DNA from: Enchytraeus crypticus
Lineage: Eukaryota; Annelida; Clitellata; Enchytraeida; Enchytraeidae
NCBI GenBank assembly: GCA_905160935.1
Contig: CAJHZI010000833.1
Span: 921,001 to 985,000 of the forward strand
Reading direction: 5' to 3'
Length of the DNA stretch: 64,000 bases
Below, one piece after another: positions 63,030 to 64,000 of this stretch. The position numbers and the translations under genes were made by a program. The notes under the pieces were generated by a model. That model made no database searches and was not told the DNA's origin. It was given only the letters and a program-made list of their open reading frames with translations. How positions within the stretch are numbered: the first letter of the stretch is position 1; the number at the start of each line of letters is the position of its first letter.

Positions 63030-63405
63030 ACTGATCTCTCTCACTTCAGTGGACTGCAAAGTGGCAGGTTCAAGGTACATATTCATACTCAAAGTCTGTT
63101 TTCTCGTGCCGTAAGAGCACTCCTTAGACCAACAAGTTAATCCCTTCACAAAGTCTATGCCTTATCCATACCTTATTGAGCCTCTAGCTTGGAAAAAGTA
63201 TGTCTTCTGAGGTGGTTTTCCGTTGCCTTCCTCAGTTAGACGGATAAATTGCCATTGAATCCTGGGGAAAATATTTCATGATGGGTGGGTCCCCTCTTGC
63301 CATCCTCGGCGCCTGCCTTAGTCGCCTCTTACGTACACGCAGCAGATTGTTTGGGATTGCCCTATTCTGCAGTGGTCAAACCACACCCGAGCACAACACG
63401 AGGCT
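63030..63405 (-). mobile_element. SINE family C, longest copy
   Basis: On the + strand: ggactgcaaagtggcaggtt, aatcccttcacaaagtctat, gaggtggttttccgttgcct, cttgccatcctcggcgcctg, gtcgcctcttacgtacacgc, and the reversed head gagcacaacacgagg. It has about 100 bp of body not seen in other C copies. Confidence 0.8.
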
Positions 63406-64000
63406 ACTGATCTAGCAATATATAATTTAATGACTTAGCTCTTTAAATATCTAGAAATTAATTGATTTGTCCAGATAATCAGTGAGCGAATAAATCTCAT
63501 TCATTGAGCGTAGCATATATATTAATTAATTAATTACTTAAATTAATAATATACAGTCTATATATAATTATTGGCTCCTCAGCTCTTCAAACTCTCCTAT
63601 GTTTGTATTTTAATCTAATTTACAAGAAGCCCGCAACGAAATGTGTTGTGAAATGTAGCCTAGACAACTGCAGGTGTGTCAAAAAATTAGATCTGAAATT
63701 TGAGCGACCAGTTCCTTTCATACTATTAATATATTGTCGTCGGAGTCTTATCTAACGTGGTCACCTTTTGAGAAAATTTACAGCTTAGCTCTGACTGTAT
63801 GTTTGTTTGTTTGATTGTTTGTATGATGTCATTGCCATATCAAGGCCAGGTTATCTTTCAGTTGGAAATAGCTACAATTTTGCCCAGGATTTCGGGCATT
63901 CGAATAAATACAGTTCTGAAAATTCTGAATCCTCTATTAGTCTTTAAACTGAGTTTGATAGCAACGTACGAGTTAGTATGCATTTGTTTGATTCAGTTAA
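63406..64000. other. CAP-gene intron, no further exon recognised
   Basis: AT-rich. tttgtttgtttgattgtttg near 63803. No acceptor followed by CAP-like codons was found before the window ends. Confidence 0.4.

Noticed and set aside
63044..63068. Exon-like segment ttcag / 25 nt / gtac after CAP exon 3
   Set aside because: It lies inside a reversed SINE C copy; the acceptor-like and donor-like motifs are part of the SINE consensus.

Overview
The window is AT-rich animal DNA: five multi-exon or F-box genes with GT-AG introns, sitting in a dense mixture of retroposons, minisatellites and microsatellites. The proteins (a complete Tolloid/BMP1 protease, a LanC-like 3 protein, TMEM242, an F-box/LRR protein and a CAP-family secreted protein) show a bilaterian. 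The 5S-like fragments and repeat style suggest an invertebrate; I cannot resolve the phylum. Splice models were assembled by hand from reading frames, splice consensus and remembered family patterns. All junction phases close.

Layout. 259-1799 (+): F-box/leucine-rich-repeat protein, broken by a one-base frame change. 4318-7512 (+): TMEM242, four coding exons, 145 residues. 10758-14561 (-): LANCL3-like, four coding exons, 412 residues, zinc ligands kept. 19266-53833 (-): Tolloid/BMP1/TLL orthologue, 19 coding exons plus a probable 30-nt microexon, 1114 (or 1124) residues. It has a signal peptide, propeptide with RVRR site, astacin domain, CUB1-CUB2-EGF1-CUB3-EGF2-CUB4-CUB5 and a basic tail. 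61311 to beyond the window (+): start of a TATA-driven CAP-superfamily gene. The genes show no sign of working as one pathway.

Repeats. At least two LINEs are visible from their C-terminal reverse-transcriptase ends. LINE-1* (my label) ends in a GTGCACTAAGAGAGAG-type terminus with a (GA)n tail. LINE-2* ends in a GAGGAACCGGACGTTAAA-type terminus with (GATT)n or (ATT)n tails. Four SINE-like families recur. A has a GTGTTGTGTCCGG head and a (GAT)n tail. B has a tRNA-like head with box B GGTTCAAATCC and a LINE-2*-like tail. C has the head of A and a LINE-1*-like tail. D is a tRNA-like fragment. A further dispersed repeat, F, follows (CAA)n. Much of the microsatellite load appears seeded by these tails.

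Most striking points: splice-site regions of the Tolloid gene have been tandemly duplicated at several exons, including a 39-bp exon-start repeat whose in-frame TAG can only be avoided by using it as the splice acceptor; SINE families share 3' ends with LINEs present in the same window; a LINE-2* copy is nested in a LINE-1* copy; a perfect 34-bp-arm palindrome lies in Tolloid intron 1; and 5S rRNA-like fragments occur twice.
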